Shown: positions 1-8,750 of the stretch, one piece after another
Position numbering within the stretch: the first letter of the stretch is position 1
How the letters are laid out: the number at the start of each line of letters is the position of its first letter
From: Paracoccaceae bacterium
GTDB lineage: Bacteria; Pseudomonadota; Alphaproteobacteria; Rhodobacterales; Rhodobacteraceae
DNA: 64,000 nt
Direction of reading: 5' to 3'
Assembly: GCA_012103375.1 (NCBI GenBank)
Contig: WLWX01000001.1
Location: 434,001 to 498,000 of the forward strand
Program-made: the position numbers and the translations under genes
The notes under the pieces: model-generated
Databases searched by the model: none
The model's input: the letters and a program-made list of their open reading frames with translations, nothing else
What the model was told of the DNA's origin: nothing

Positions 1-819
1 CTTTGCAAGATCAACCCGCGGATCATCTGCGCCTCGGGCACAGGGTTCGGACCGACGGGGCCCTATGCCCACAAGGGCGGGCAGGACGTGCTGGCCCAGG
101 CGATGACCGGGGTGATGGAGAAAACCCAGGACCCCTCGATCCCGAAGTCGATCTATCCGACAACGCTGTGCGATTATTCGGCCGGCATGCATCTGGTGCA
201 GGGGATTCTGGCCGCTCTTTTGATGCGCGAAAAGACCGGGACCGGCCAGCAGGTCAACGTTTCGCTGTATGACAGCATGATCGCCATGCAGATGCAGGAG
301 GCCGCGCAATGGTCGAAACATCGCGAGGTTCTGAACTGGGCCGCGATGCCGCTGACCGGCGTGTTTGATACGACCGACGGCGCGATTGTCATCGTCGGCG
401 CGTTCAAGGCGAACCCGTTGCAGGATATCTGCAACGCGCTGGAAATCGACGACCTGTCGCCGGAGTATCCCACGCTCGACACCCAGCGCGCCAACAAACC
501 GTTCCTGCAGGACACGTTTCGCACCCGCATCGCCACCAATACCTCGGCCCATTGGCTTGAACGGCTAGAGGCGCAGGATTTGCTGTGCGCCCCGGTCAAA
601 TCCCTGGGCGAAGCGCTGGACGATCCACAGACCCGGATCAACGACATGCTCTGCCCGATTGATCATCCCGTGTTGGGCGAAGTCACCGTCGTCGGGTCCC
701 CGGTGCATCTGAGCGCCGCCCCGATGGAGGTCCGCCATCTGCCGCCGAAACTGGGCGAACATACCGACGAGGTGTTGCAGGAACTCGCCACGCTGCTGCG
801 AACCGAGGCCGCTGAATGA
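1..819 (+). CDS. CaiB/BaiF family CoA transferase, 5' end outside window
   Basis: Class III CoA transferases move CoA between carboxylic acids through an aspartyl-CoA intermediate, usually in the cytoplasm at the entry of a CoA-dependent degradation pathway. The reading frame is open from the first base and ends in TGA at 819, so the N-terminal part is missing. The visible part begins with INPRIICASGTGFGPTGPY and GGQD, matching the family segment that carries the catalytic aspartate, taken here to be the Asp of GGQD. The C-terminal half has the usual LCAPV and LGEHT motifs. The stop overlaps the start of the next gene (ATGA at 816), indicating translational coupling with an enoyl-CoA hydratase. 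The substrate cannot be told from sequence. Confidence 0.9.
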   Translation, partial: LCKINPRIICASGTGFGPTGPYAHKGGQDVLAQAMTGVMEKTQDPSIPKSIYPTTLCDYSAGMHLVQGILAALLMREKTGTGQQVNVSLYDSMIAMQMQEAAQWSKHREVLNWAAMPLTGVFDTTDGAIVIVGAFKANPLQDICNALEIDDLSPEYPTLDTQRANKPFLQDTFRTRIATNTSAHWLERLEAQDLLCAPVKSLGEALDDPQTRINDMLCPIDHPVLGEVTVVGSPVHLSAAPMEVRHLPPKLGEHTDEVLQELATLLRTEAAE

Positions 820-1586
820 GCGTCATTTTCGACGTCAAAGACCACGTCGCACGGGTCACCATCGACAGGCCCGAGCGGATGAACGCCATCGACCCGGCGA
901 CATTCCAGCGGTTGGCCGAGGTCTGGGCCGAGGTGGAAGCAACCCCCGACATCCGCTGCGTCGTGCTGACCGGCGCGGGCGAAAAAGCGTTCTGTGCCGG
1001 GGCGGACATGAAGGCGGGTGGCAGTAAGACGGGTGTCGAATACTGGAAAGAAATTCAAGATTGCGCAGGACTAGCGCTGCGCAAGACATTGAAAACGCCG
1101 GTGATTGCCCGTGTGAATGGCTTGGCGCTGGGCAGCGGGCTGGAAATGGTCATGGGCTGCGACATCGTGATCGCCGCCGACACAGCCCGCTTTGGCCTGC
1201 CCGAAGCCCGCGTGGGCCGGGTGCCGCTGGACGGCGGCATTGTGCTGCTGCAACGCCTGATCCCACGCAACATCGCGGTCGGCATGATGATGACGGGTCG
1301 GATTGCACCGGCGGAAGAAATGGCGCGTTATGGTCTGGTGAATGCCGTGGTCCCCGCCGCTGATCTGGACGCCGAGGTTGACCGCTGGGTCGCCGATATC
1401 CTTGCAGCAGCGCCTCTGTCCCTGCGCGCCATCAAATCCGTCACCCGCGAAACCGCCACCATGCCGGTCCACGATGCGTTTGCCCGCGAAACGCCCGAAT
1501 TGATCGCGGCGCTGAACTCTGAAGACGCCGACGAAGGCGTCACCGCTTTTCGCGAAAAACGCGCGCCGGTCTGGAAGGGCCGGTGA
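816..1586 (+). CDS. enoyl-CoA hydratase/isomerase (crotonase) family protein
   Basis: 256-residue crotonase-fold protein, the normal family length. It probably hydrates or isomerises the CoA ester made by the upstream CoA transferase. Oxyanion-hole segments CAGADMKAG and VNGLALGSGLE are present, as are both glutamates that act in true hydratases (GSGLEMVMGCD and LPEARVG), so a hydratase is more likely than a hydrolase. The start ATG at 816 overlaps the upstream stop by four bases. The ferredoxin gene follows four bases after the stop. Exact substrate unknown. Confidence 0.9.
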   Translation: MSVIFDVKDHVARVTIDRPERMNAIDPATFQRLAEVWAEVEATPDIRCVVLTGAGEKAFCAGADMKAGGSKTGVEYWKEIQDCAGLALRKTLKTPVIARVNGLALGSGLEMVMGCDIVIAADTARFGLPEARVGRVPLDGGIVLLQRLIPRNIAVGMMMTGRIAPAEEMARYGLVNAVVPAADLDAEVDRWVADILAAAPLSLRAIKSVTRETATMPVHDAFARETPELIAALNSEDADEGVTAFREKRAPVWKGR

Positions 1587-1590
1587 TCCG

Positions 1591-1941
1591 GTGACACTTG
1601 TCATTATCAGCGCCTGTGTCGACGTGAAGGACGGTATCTGCACAACCTCATGCCCGGTGGACTGCATCTATGAGGGGGAGCGGATGTACTACATCCACCC
1701 CACCGAATGCATCGAATGCGGCATGTGCGAAAGCATCTGCCCGGTCGATGCGATCCGCTACGACGACGAAGTCCCAACCGAAGAACTCCCCTTTGTCGAT
1801 CTGAACGCCGCCGCCTTTCGCAATGCGGCCGGAGAGGTGGTTGAACCCGGCGGCTGGTCTGAAAAGCAACCGGCCATCGCCGATCCGCCGGAACTCGCGA
1901 CATTGGTGCAACCATCGAAGGGCGCAGAGAATGGCGGATGA
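1591..1941 (+). CDS. seven-iron type ferredoxin
   Basis: 116-residue small iron-sulfur electron carrier. Cysteines lie at 9, 17, 21, 25, 40, 43, 46 and 50. Aligned by eye with Azotobacter FdI-type ferredoxins, all seven ligand positions for one [3Fe-4S] and one [4Fe-4S] cluster are present. The non-ligand cysteine between the first two ligands is Val12 here. The central CPVDCIYEGE and CPVDAI segments are typical. Residues 60-116 form a polar tail as in that family. The start is GTG at 1591, five bases after the hydratase stop. The stop overlaps the next gene by 11 bases. A redox partner is not encoded nearby. Confidence 0.88.
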   Translation: MTLVIISACVDVKDGICTTSCPVDCIYEGERMYYIHPTECIECGMCESICPVDAIRYDDEVPTEELPFVDLNAAAFRNAAGEVVEPGGWSEKQPAIADPPELATLVQPSKGAENGG

Positions 1942-2392
1942 AATCGAATGGTCACACCGGTTCATGGGGCCGTGCGATCACATCGCCAGCTGGTCCGAGG
2001 ATCGCGATTTTCAGGTCGGATGCGTCATTGTGGACCCCGAGGGCCACGTCGTCCGCGCCACCGGTTACAACGGCCTGCCGCGCGGCGTATCCGATACGGA
2101 TGACGCCCGCTTCGACCGCCCCAGCGGAGAGAAATTTTTTTGGATCGAACACGCCGAACGCAACGCGGTTTACAACGCCGCCCGCGCGGGCGTTTCGCTG
2201 GCTGGATGCACCGCCTACGTCAACCGTTTTCCCTGTGCGGATTGCGGGCGGGCGCTGATCCAGTCTGGTGTGACCAAAATCGTCGCGCCGCCGATCCCCC
2301 AGGCGGATGGCGCGCTTGATCACAGCTTTCAGGTCTCGGCGCAAATGCTGGCCGAGGCTGGACTGACCCTCATCGAATATGAACAGGAATAA
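1931..2392 (+). CDS. dCMP/cytidine deaminase-fold zinc enzyme
   Basis: 153-residue protein of the zinc-dependent deaminase superfamily. The zinc and catalytic motifs are complete: HAE at 74-76 and PCADC at 101-105. The N-terminal VGCVIVDPEG and GYNGLPRG segments resemble dCMP deaminases. The ATG at 1931 is chosen because the deaminase fold starts immediately after it; an upstream in-frame extension would run far into the ferredoxin gene. It overlaps the ferredoxin stop by 11 bases and its TAA overlaps the next ATG. A nucleotide deaminase is unexpected in an operon of CoA and aldehyde enzymes, so it may act on a heterocyclic or amidine catabolic intermediate; that is inference. Confidence 0.85.
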   Translation: MADEIEWSHRFMGPCDHIASWSEDRDFQVGCVIVDPEGHVVRATGYNGLPRGVSDTDDARFDRPSGEKFFWIEHAERNAVYNAARAGVSLAGCTAYVNRFPCADCGRALIQSGVTKIVAPPIPQADGALDHSFQVSAQMLAEAGLTLIEYEQE

Positions 2393-3903
2393 TGATGCTC
2401 AAAGGTAAATCACTGATCGCTGGCGACTGGGTCGGCGCGGACGCGACGTTCGAAAATGAACCCGTCAGCGGCGCACCCGACAGTTTTGCCTGCGGCACGC
2501 CCCAGATGGTGGATCGCGCCTGCCAGGTCGCAGAACAGGCATTCTGGTCCTATGGTTACGCCAGCGACGACACCCGCGGCGCATTCCTTGACGAGGTTGC
2601 CAGCCAGATAGATGCACGCGGTGATCAGATTACCGAAATCGGCGTGAAAGAAACCGGCCTGCCCCAAGCGCGCCTGCAGGGAGAGCGTGGCCGAACCGTC
2701 GCCCAACTCCGCCTGTTTGCGGCGCATATTCGTGCGGGTAGCCATCTGGATCATCGCCACGACCCGGCGTTGCCAGACCGTGCCCCCCTGCCGCGCCCCG
2801 ATCTGCATCTGTTGCAGCGCCCGATAGGCCCGGTCGCGGTTTTCGGTGCGTCGAACTTCCCGCTCGCGTTTTCATCGGCGGGCGGCGACACGGCGGCGGC
2901 GCTGGCGGCGGGCTGCCCTGTCGTGGTCAAGGGACACCCGGCGCATCCCGGCATCGCGGATTACATCGCCCAGGCTTTCGACGCGGCGATCAGGGCCACG
3001 GGCGTGCATCCCGGTGTATTCAGCCAAGTGCTGGACGGCGGACATGTCGTTGGCGAAACTCTGGTCAAACATCCGCTTATCACAGCCGTCGGATTTACCG
3101 GATCGCAACGTGCCGGGCGCGCCCTGTTCGACATCGCCGCCAGCCGCCCCAATCCGATCCCGTTTTTCGGAGAGCTTGGGTCAACCAATCCGATGTTCGT
3201 AATGCCCGATGCCATGGCCGCGCGCGGCGCGGACATCGGCGCCGGCTGGGCCGGATCGCTGACCATGGGGGCGGGGCAATTCTGCACCAACCCGGGCGTG
3301 GCCGTGGTGATTTCTGGCAGCGATGCCGACATTTTCGTCGACTCCACCGCCAAGGCCCTGCGCCAGGTCGGGGCGCAGACAATGCTGACCGATGGAATAT
3401 CCGCAGCCTTCCAGGCCGGTTGCAGTGCCGTTTCGGACACGGCGGGAATCGAGGCTGTCGTGACCTCGGACAACGCAACAAGGTCCGCCGGGCCGCAATT
3501 GTTCAGGACTTCGGCCAAGACTTGGTTGGAAACCCCCGCCCTGCATGACGAGGTTTTCGGCCCGCTGGCCATTGTGGTTGAAGCCGAAGATCTGGATCAG
3601 ATGGCGCAGGTCGCAAAAACGCTGGAAGGGCAGTTGACCTGCACGTTGCAGTTGGATGCGTCGGATGAAAAGGCGGCCAAAACACTCATGCCGATTCTGG
3701 AGCGCAAGGCAGGGCGTCTTCTGGCGAACGGTTTTCCGACCGGGGTCGAGGTTTGCGACAGTATGGTACACAGCGGTCCTTATCCGGCCTCGACCAATTT
3801 CGGCGCAACCTCGGTCGGAACGATGGCGATCCGCCGCTTCCTGCGACCGGTGTGTTATCAGGATATTCCGGCAAGCCTGCGCCCCGCGACGCCGGATCAG
3901 TAA
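2392..3903 (+). CDS. aldehyde dehydrogenase, alpha-ketoglutaric semialdehyde type
   Basis: 503-residue NAD(P)-dependent aldehyde dehydrogenase. It has the FGASNFP segment at 151-157, Lys180, the catalytic Glu261 (FGELGSTNP) and the nucleophile Cys298 (GAGQFCTNPG). GELGSTNP and FCTNPG are characteristic of 2,5-dioxovalerate (ketoglutarate semialdehyde) dehydrogenases, which finish several sugar-acid and hydroxyproline pathways by making 2-oxoglutarate. The start at 2392 overlaps the preceding stop (TAATG), so all five genes appear to be one coupled operon. Substrate preference is family inference. Confidence 0.85.
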   Translation: MMLKGKSLIAGDWVGADATFENEPVSGAPDSFACGTPQMVDRACQVAEQAFWSYGYASDDTRGAFLDEVASQIDARGDQITEIGVKETGLPQARLQGERGRTVAQLRLFAAHIRAGSHLDHRHDPALPDRAPLPRPDLHLLQRPIGPVAVFGASNFPLAFSSAGGDTAAALAAGCPVVVKGHPAHPGIADYIAQAFDAAIRATGVHPGVFSQVLDGGHVVGETLVKHPLITAVGFTGSQRAGRALFDIAASRPNPIPFFGELGSTNPMFVMPDAMAARGADIGAGWAGSLTMGAGQFCTNPGVAVVISGSDADIFVDSTAKALRQVGAQTMLTDGISAAFQAGCSAVSDTAGIEAVVTSDNATRSAGPQLFRTSAKTWLETPALHDEVFGPLAIVVEAEDLDQMAQVAKTLEGQLTCTLQLDASDEKAAKTLMPILERKAGRLLANGFPTGVEVCDSMVHSGPYPASTNFGATSVGTMAIRRFLRPVCYQDIPASLRPATPDQ

Positions 3904-4042
3904 AGCCGTTTTCAAAGGACTTGCATCAGTCAACGCTGCCCGAATTCCGAGGTTTCGACGCGTTGGCTGGTTCACCAATCCACTGGCATAATCGCTGGCG
4001 CAATTCGGTCGGGCAGGGGGCGACGCCATCAAAGCGTCGCGA

Positions 4043-4498
4043 TCAACTGATTCTCTTTAGCAAATACAGCAGCTTTTCCTTTTCCGTCGCGGTCAGCGGC
4101 GACATGGTGCTGGCCGAAATGCGGTGTCCGGCCTCGTGCAATTGGTCGATCAATTCCCAGCTGTCAGCGGCAACGGACAACATCGCCCGGCGCCGGTCAT
4201 TCGGGTCGATACGCATTTCAACCAACCCCTTCTTGCGCAGCCTGTCGACCACGCCCTTGATCGTTGCGACATCCATCGACGTGCGACGCCCAAGTTCGTT
4301 TTGCGAGCATTCACCAAGCTGCGCCAGTCGGACCAGCGCGGAAAACTGCGTCGGGGTCAGCCCGGCAGGCGCAAGCGATTGAAACAGCAGCGCATGGCGC
4401 TGCCCCGCAGTCCGAAGGAGATATCCGACCTGATCCTCAAGCACATAGTCTTCTGTGCCGGAATTCACGTCTGGGCATTGCTTCTTCTTCCTGGGCAT
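4043..4498 (-). CDS. MarR family transcriptional regulator
   Basis: 151-residue winged-helix regulator. The HTH region reads SQNELGRRTSMDVATIKGVV and the wing KKGLVEMRIDPNDRRRAML carries the family DxRxxx signature. The start at 4498 is preferred because GGAGG lies seven bases upstream; a longer frame to 4576 has no such site. The gene is convergent with the aldehyde dehydrogenase operon and could regulate it, but no operator was identified. The N-terminus is basic (MPRKKK). Such proteins normally bind palindromes as dimers and release them on binding small aromatic or acid ligands. Confidence 0.88.
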   Translation of the reverse strand: MPRKKKQCPDVNSGTEDYVLEDQVGYLLRTAGQRHALLFQSLAPAGLTPTQFSALVRLAQLGECSQNELGRRTSMDVATIKGVVDRLRKKGLVEMRIDPNDRRRAMLSVAADSWELIDQLHEAGHRISASTMSPLTATEKEKLLYLLKRIS

Positions 4499-4707
4499 GT
4501 CCCGCCTCCGTAAGGGAAATCGGCGATCAGCACCGTATTCCGGTTCCGGTCCTCCTGTGGCGTGAACCCACGCCATGTCCCCGGTTTGCTGCGCATGGCC
4601 GAACCGGCCAGTGTGATCATGCGGCAGTTCATTAGCACGCTAACATAACCGTCGCCGGTGGCTCAATGCGCGCGGCGAGAACCTGATCGAGGTCAAAAAA
4701 ACCCGGC

Positions 4708-5505
4708 TTATCCGCCCAGGCAGGCCTTCAGTTTCAGGGCAAAGTCCCGCATCTGCGGGATGTCTTTTTCCAGGTCATCAACCGACTTTCGCGTCGTTAA
4801 CGCATGGGTCGAAAGACAGGCCATCAATGCGCCGGAATCACCAAAGATCGGCACGGCAGCGCCCACCATGTCGTCAAACCATTCTTCATTGTCGATTGCG
4901 TAGCCTTGGGTCCGAATTTTCTCTAACTCGGCGGCAAATGCTGACTTGGTGGTGATCGTGTTGCGCGCAAATTCTGTCTTTGCAATGCGTTCGAAAACTC
5001 CCATCGCTGCCTTTGGGTCCAGCGTAGAAAGATACAGCTTTCCCGAAGCACAACAATGCAGCGGCAGGGGCGCCCCAACCTTCAGATTGACCTGAAACGG
5101 CCAATGCGATTCCAGCCTGTCAAAATAGATCAGCTTGGTGCCGTGCGGGATTGAAAGACTGACGGTTTCCTTCAACTGATCCGACAGGGACCGCAGCAAA
5201 GACCGCCGTTCGGTGACCTTGGGTTCATATTGAAGGCTGTTCAGGATCAGGTCGCGAAACCGTTCACCCGGAACATAATGTCCCGAGGCTGTTGGCGCGA
5301 TGAACCGTTCCTCACTCAGCGCATCCAGCCACCGGTAGATCGTCGGTGACGGGATCTCCAATGACTGCGACAGGCGCGCGGCTGTGGCCGCTTCCGGGTT
5401 GAGGCAGATAGCTTCGATAATCTCGAGGATTCGGCGCGGTGAATTCCGGGTGGTTTTCTTCTCGGTCACAGGTCTGCCTTTTCGTTCTTGGGTCTTCGGC
5501 GGCAT
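4708..5505 (-). CDS. IclR family transcriptional regulator
   Basis: 265-residue regulator with an N-terminal winged HTH (about residues 20-85, with SQSLEIPSPTIYRWLDAL) and a C-terminal IclR effector domain. The start at 5505 (MPPKTQERK) is chosen because upstream codons do not resemble the family; an even shorter start at VTEKK is possible. It is divergent from the iron alcohol dehydrogenase and TRAP genes, and the intergenic region carries a perfect 9-bp inverted repeat at 5621-5657. It therefore probably controls the neighbouring catabolic operon. Ligand unknown. Confidence 0.88.
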   Translation of the reverse strand: MPPKTQERKGRPVTEKKTTRNSPRRILEIIEAICLNPEAATAARLSQSLEIPSPTIYRWLDALSEERFIAPTASGHYVPGERFRDLILNSLQYEPKVTERRSLLRSLSDQLKETVSLSIPHGTKLIYFDRLESHWPFQVNLKVGAPLPLHCCASGKLYLSTLDPKAAMGVFERIAKTEFARNTITTKSAFAAELEKIRTQGYAIDNEEWFDDMVGAAVPIFGDSGALMACLSTHALTTRKSVDDLEKDIPQMRDFALKLKACLGG

Positions 5506-5620
5506 GGGCGCGGTTTTCGCGAAAAGAAACTGAGGTCTCCCGACACTCATTTCCAACACGAAAGACAATTTGGCAACCGCCTGATCAGGTGCAACCAAGG
5601 TGAGTTACGGAAAGATCAAA

Positions 5621-5657
5621 GTCAACTAAATGAGAAAATTAACATCACTTAGTTGAC
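5621..5657. promoter_or_regulatory. inverted repeat, likely IclR operator, with overlapping -35 box
   Basis: The arms GTCAACTAA (5621-5629) and TTAGTTGAC (5649-5657) are perfect reverse complements separated by 19 bases. The right arm merges into TTGACA at 5653-5658, a consensus -35 hexamer. A weak -10 candidate CATAGG lies at 5675-5680. A regulator bound to the right arm would cover the -35 box of the rightward promoter for the alcohol dehydrogenase gene. The regulator assignment is inferred from position. Confidence 0.6.
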
Positions 5658-5732
5658 AGATGCGAAACCCGTCACATAGGCTTGTCTGCAATCAGCGGTG
5701 CCGCGCCGCTGGTTTGGGGAAAGGAACAGCCG

Positions 5733-6896
5733 ATGAATGTCAGGGTCTGCGCACCTCGCTTTATGTCAGTTGGTGCTGACGCCCTGAACGGCATTGTGGA
5801 CGTCCTGGGCCGCATGGGGGCGATCCGGAATCCCATGATTGTGACCGATAGGTTCATGGCCGAAAGCGGCATGGCCGAACGCGTTCAGTCGCTGTTGAAA
5901 AAGGCCGGGCTGACGTCATCGGTATTCGACGCCGTGCTTCCGGACCCGACCGATACAATCGTTCTGGCCGGGATCGAAAAGCTGGAAAGCGGGGGCCATG
6001 ACGCCGTGATCGGGCTTGGCGGGGGCAGCCCGATTGATGCGGCAAAGGCCATTGCCGTGATGGCACGGGGCAGCCGAGACATTCAGGATTACCGCCCGCC
6101 CTTGCAATCCGATACACCGGGCCTGCCGATGCTTGCGATCCCGACCACGGCCGGAACCGGATCAGAAGTCACCCACCACGCCGTCATCATTCATGACGAT
6201 AGCCGGGAAAAGATCTCGTGCCGGGGTGAGGGGTTTGTCCCGACTGCGGCGATTGTTGATTTCAACCTGACACTGACCAAGCCGAAACGCCTGATCGCGG
6301 ACAACGGGCTGGATACGCTGACCCATGCAATCGAAGCTTATGTCAGCCAGAAGGCCACGCTGTTTTCAGATCGCATGGCGCTGGATTGCATGCGCCTTGT
6401 GGCGGCCAACCTGGACGCCGCCTATGAAAACCCCGAGGATCTGGCCGCGCGCGAAGCCCTGATGCTGGCCGCCACGTTCGGCGGGCTGGCATTCTCGAAC
6501 GCGTCAATTGCACTTGTTCACGCGATGAGCCGCCCCCTGGGTAGCCTGTTTCACGTGCCCCACGGGATGAGCAATGCGATGCTGCTGCCATCGGTTACGG
6601 AATTTTCGCGACCCGCTGCCTTGGCCCGCTATGCGACCTGCGCGCGCGTGATCGGTGTGGCCGATGACGCAGCCAGTGATGACAAGGCCAGTGCCGCGTT
6701 GGTAGCGGGGCTGTACGCCTATAATATCCGGCTGGATGTCCCGACCATGTCCGGGTTTGGCATCGACAAAGACGCCTACACCGCCGCCGCCGCACATATG
6801 GCCGAAGACGCCGTTCGTTCTGGCGCGCCCAGCAACAACCCCCGCGTCGGAAGCGCGCAAGAGATAACAGACCTCTATCACGAGGCATGGGCCTGA
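5733..6896 (+). CDS. iron-containing alcohol dehydrogenase
   Basis: 387-residue group III alcohol dehydrogenase, which oxidises or reduces an alcohol/aldehyde pair with NAD(P). The nucleotide-binding segment GLGGGSPIDAAKAIAV and TTAGTGSEVTHHAV are clear. The metal-binding region includes DNGLDTLTHAIEAY, ALVHAMSRPLGSLFHVPHG and later histidines. The ATG at 5733 follows AAAGGAAC by a normal spacing; the 17 codons upstream are not family-like. A TRAP transporter and mmsA follow on the same strand, so the enzyme likely acts on a hydroxy-acid or alcohol imported by that transporter. Confidence 0.9.
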   Translation: MNVRVCAPRFMSVGADALNGIVDVLGRMGAIRNPMIVTDRFMAESGMAERVQSLLKKAGLTSSVFDAVLPDPTDTIVLAGIEKLESGGHDAVIGLGGGSPIDAAKAIAVMARGSRDIQDYRPPLQSDTPGLPMLAIPTTAGTGSEVTHHAVIIHDDSREKISCRGEGFVPTAAIVDFNLTLTKPKRLIADNGLDTLTHAIEAYVSQKATLFSDRMALDCMRLVAANLDAAYENPEDLAAREALMLAATFGGLAFSNASIALVHAMSRPLGSLFHVPHGMSNAMLLPSVTEFSRPAALARYATCARVIGVADDAASDDKASAALVAGLYAYNIRLDVPTMSGFGIDKDAYTAAAAHMAEDAVRSGAPSNNPRVGSAQEITDLYHEAWA

Positions 6897-6975
6897 TCGC
6901 CCGACCATCGAGGCGCAGGCAGATCGCGCTCGACACCTGAACATGACCAGAATTGCAACTGTGGAGGAGATCAAC

Positions 6976-8067
6976 ATGACAACCCTTACCAACTCACTGA
7001 CCGGGCTAAGCCGCCGTGTCGTCGGCGTTGCGGCCCTGTCCGCGCTATGCCTTGGTGCCGGATTTGCGGTACCCGCCGACGCGCAGGAGAAAATTCGCTG
7101 GAAGGTTCAGGCCACGTTCAATACCGGCTGGCCCGCCCTGGGTGACCCGATTGCCCGCGTGTCCGAGATGCTGGATGCCGCCACCGATGGGCGGATCCAG
7201 TTGAAGATATTTGAGCCTGGCAAAATCGTTCCGCCATTGGAAATCTCTCCCTCGATCAGCAACGGCAACCTGCCTGCGGCCTATAATTATCTGGCCTATG
7301 ATCAGGGGCGCATCCCGTCTGCCGTGCTGTTTTCGGCCGTGCCATTCGGTATGGAGCCCTGGGAATACGCCGCCTGGTGGTTTGAAGGCGAAGGCCACGG
7401 GCTGGCCGAAGAAATCTATGCCAAACAGAACATCCATCCCCTGCTGTGCAGCACGATCGGGCCGGAAACCGCTGGTTGGTTCCGCAAGCCGATCACCAAG
7501 CTCAGCGATCTTGAGGGGCTGAAAATCCGCTTCTCGGGACTGGGCGGTCAGGTGTTGAACCGGATCGGAGCGTCGGCAACCCTGATGGCAGGTGGCGAGA
7601 TCTTTGCCGCCCTTGAAAAAGGCACGCTGGATGCCACGGAATACTCGATGCCCGCCATCGACGAAATCCTCGGCTTCCACAAGATCGCCAAGTACAATCT
7701 GTTCCCCGGTTGGCACCAGCCTTCAACCTCGACCCATTTGCTGATCAATCTGGACGAATGGAACAAGATGTCGTCTTCCGATCAGGCGCTGTTTGAAATG
7801 GCCTGCACGGCGGCCACCATGCGCGCATTGACCACCGGCGAGGCATTGCAGGGCGCACAGATCAGAAGCTTCCCTGACAAGGGCGTGACCGCGGCCAAGC
7901 TGCCCGATGACGTCATTCAGGAACTGAAGCGCGTCACCCTGGAAGTCATGACGGAAGAGGCCGCCAAGGACGCCGATTTCGCCCGTGTCTGGGAATCGCA
8001 GAAAGCCTTCCACGCTGATTACCAGATCTGGAAAGAGCTGGGCTATCTGCCTCGCGACTTTGACTAG
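6976..8067 (+). CDS. TRAP transporter solute-binding protein (DctP family)
   Basis: 363-residue periplasmic binding protein. The start at 6976 follows GGAGGAGATCAAC. Residues 1-34 form a signal peptide (hydrophobic VVGVAALSALCLGAGFAV, cleavage after ADA). The mature part has DctP features such as SPSISNGNLPAAYNYLA and the LEGLKIRFSG segment containing the substrate-contacting arginine. The membrane subunits follow at once. Ligands for this family are usually carboxylates. A strong hairpin separates the gene from the permease genes. Confidence 0.9.
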   Translation: MTTLTNSLTGLSRRVVGVAALSALCLGAGFAVPADAQEKIRWKVQATFNTGWPALGDPIARVSEMLDAATDGRIQLKIFEPGKIVPPLEISPSISNGNLPAAYNYLAYDQGRIPSAVLFSAVPFGMEPWEYAAWWFEGEGHGLAEEIYAKQNIHPLLCSTIGPETAGWFRKPITKLSDLEGLKIRFSGLGGQVLNRIGASATLMAGGEIFAALEKGTLDATEYSMPAIDEILGFHKIAKYNLFPGWHQPSTSTHLLINLDEWNKMSSSDQALFEMACTAATMRALTTGEALQGAQIRSFPDKGVTAAKLPDDVIQELKRVTLEVMTEEAAKDADFARVWESQKAFHADYQIWKELGYLPRDFD

Positions 8068-8090
8068 GGTTTCAGCCTAAACTGAACAGG

Positions 8091-8121
8091 CGGCAGCCCG
8101 GGCCCTGTACCCGGGCTGCCG
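8091..8121 (+). terminator. strong hairpin between dctP and dctQ homologues
   Basis: CGGCAGCCCGGG (8091-8102) and CCCGGGCTGCCG (8110-8121) form a perfect 12-bp stem with a seven-base loop. No U-tract follows (GAAATAAG), so this looks like a partial attenuator or 3'-end stabiliser. Such a structure would make the binding protein more abundant than the permeases. Confidence 0.65.
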
Positions 8122-8151
8122 AAATAAGTTCAGACAGGGATGGGGTGACAC

Positions 8152-8748
8152 ATGCAATCCGACGATAAGCCGACAGGCCCAACGGGCGCAGGCGACCTGC
8201 ATCACCACGATGACGAGGTGATGCGCGACACAGGACTCAGCCAAGCAATTGACAAGGTGGTCGGCAAAGTGGGCGAGGTTTTCAGCTGGCTTTGGCTGGT
8301 GCTTCTGGCCGTGATCATCGGCAATGTCATTCTGCGGTATGTCTTCAGCCAGGGCATGATCGAGTTGGAAGAGCTTCAGTGGTACCTATATGCAGCCGCC
8401 TGGCTGGTCGGCCTGTCCTATACCTTCATTTCCGATGGGCATGTGCGCGTCGACGTGGTGCATGACCGCCTGTCCCTGCGCGCCCGGATGGTGTTGGAAT
8501 TTCTTGGGCTGACGCTGTTGTTCCTGCCCTTCGTGGTGTTCGTGATCCTCTATGCGATCCCCTTCGTCGAGCTTTCCTGGCAGACCAACGAAACCTCAAC
8601 CTCGGCCAATGGCTTGCCGGCGCGCTGGCTGATCAAGGGATGTTTGCTGTTCAGTTTTGTCCTGTTGCTGCTTGTCGGCATTGCGCGGCTGTTCCGGGTT
8701 CTCACCACGCTGCGCTATGGTGCCGCCCCTTCGATGAAGGGCGCCTGA
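8152..8748 (+). CDS. TRAP transporter small permease (DctQ family)
   Basis: 198-residue inner-membrane subunit with four hydrophobic segments (about 45-65, 82-100, 118-145 and 160-180) and the family segment EELQWYLYAAAWLVGLSYTF. The N-terminal 35 residues are polar with a histidine-rich stretch (HHHDDE). It sits between the binding protein and the large permease, as usual. The last codons are followed two bases later by the large-subunit start. Confidence 0.9.
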   Translation: MQSDDKPTGPTGAGDLHHHDDEVMRDTGLSQAIDKVVGKVGEVFSWLWLVLLAVIIGNVILRYVFSQGMIELEELQWYLYAAAWLVGLSYTFISDGHVRVDVVHDRLSLRARMVLEFLGLTLLFLPFVVFVILYAIPFVELSWQTNETSTSANGLPARWLIKGCLLFSFVLLLLVGIARLFRVLTTLRYGAAPSMKGA

Positions 8749-8750
8749 AG

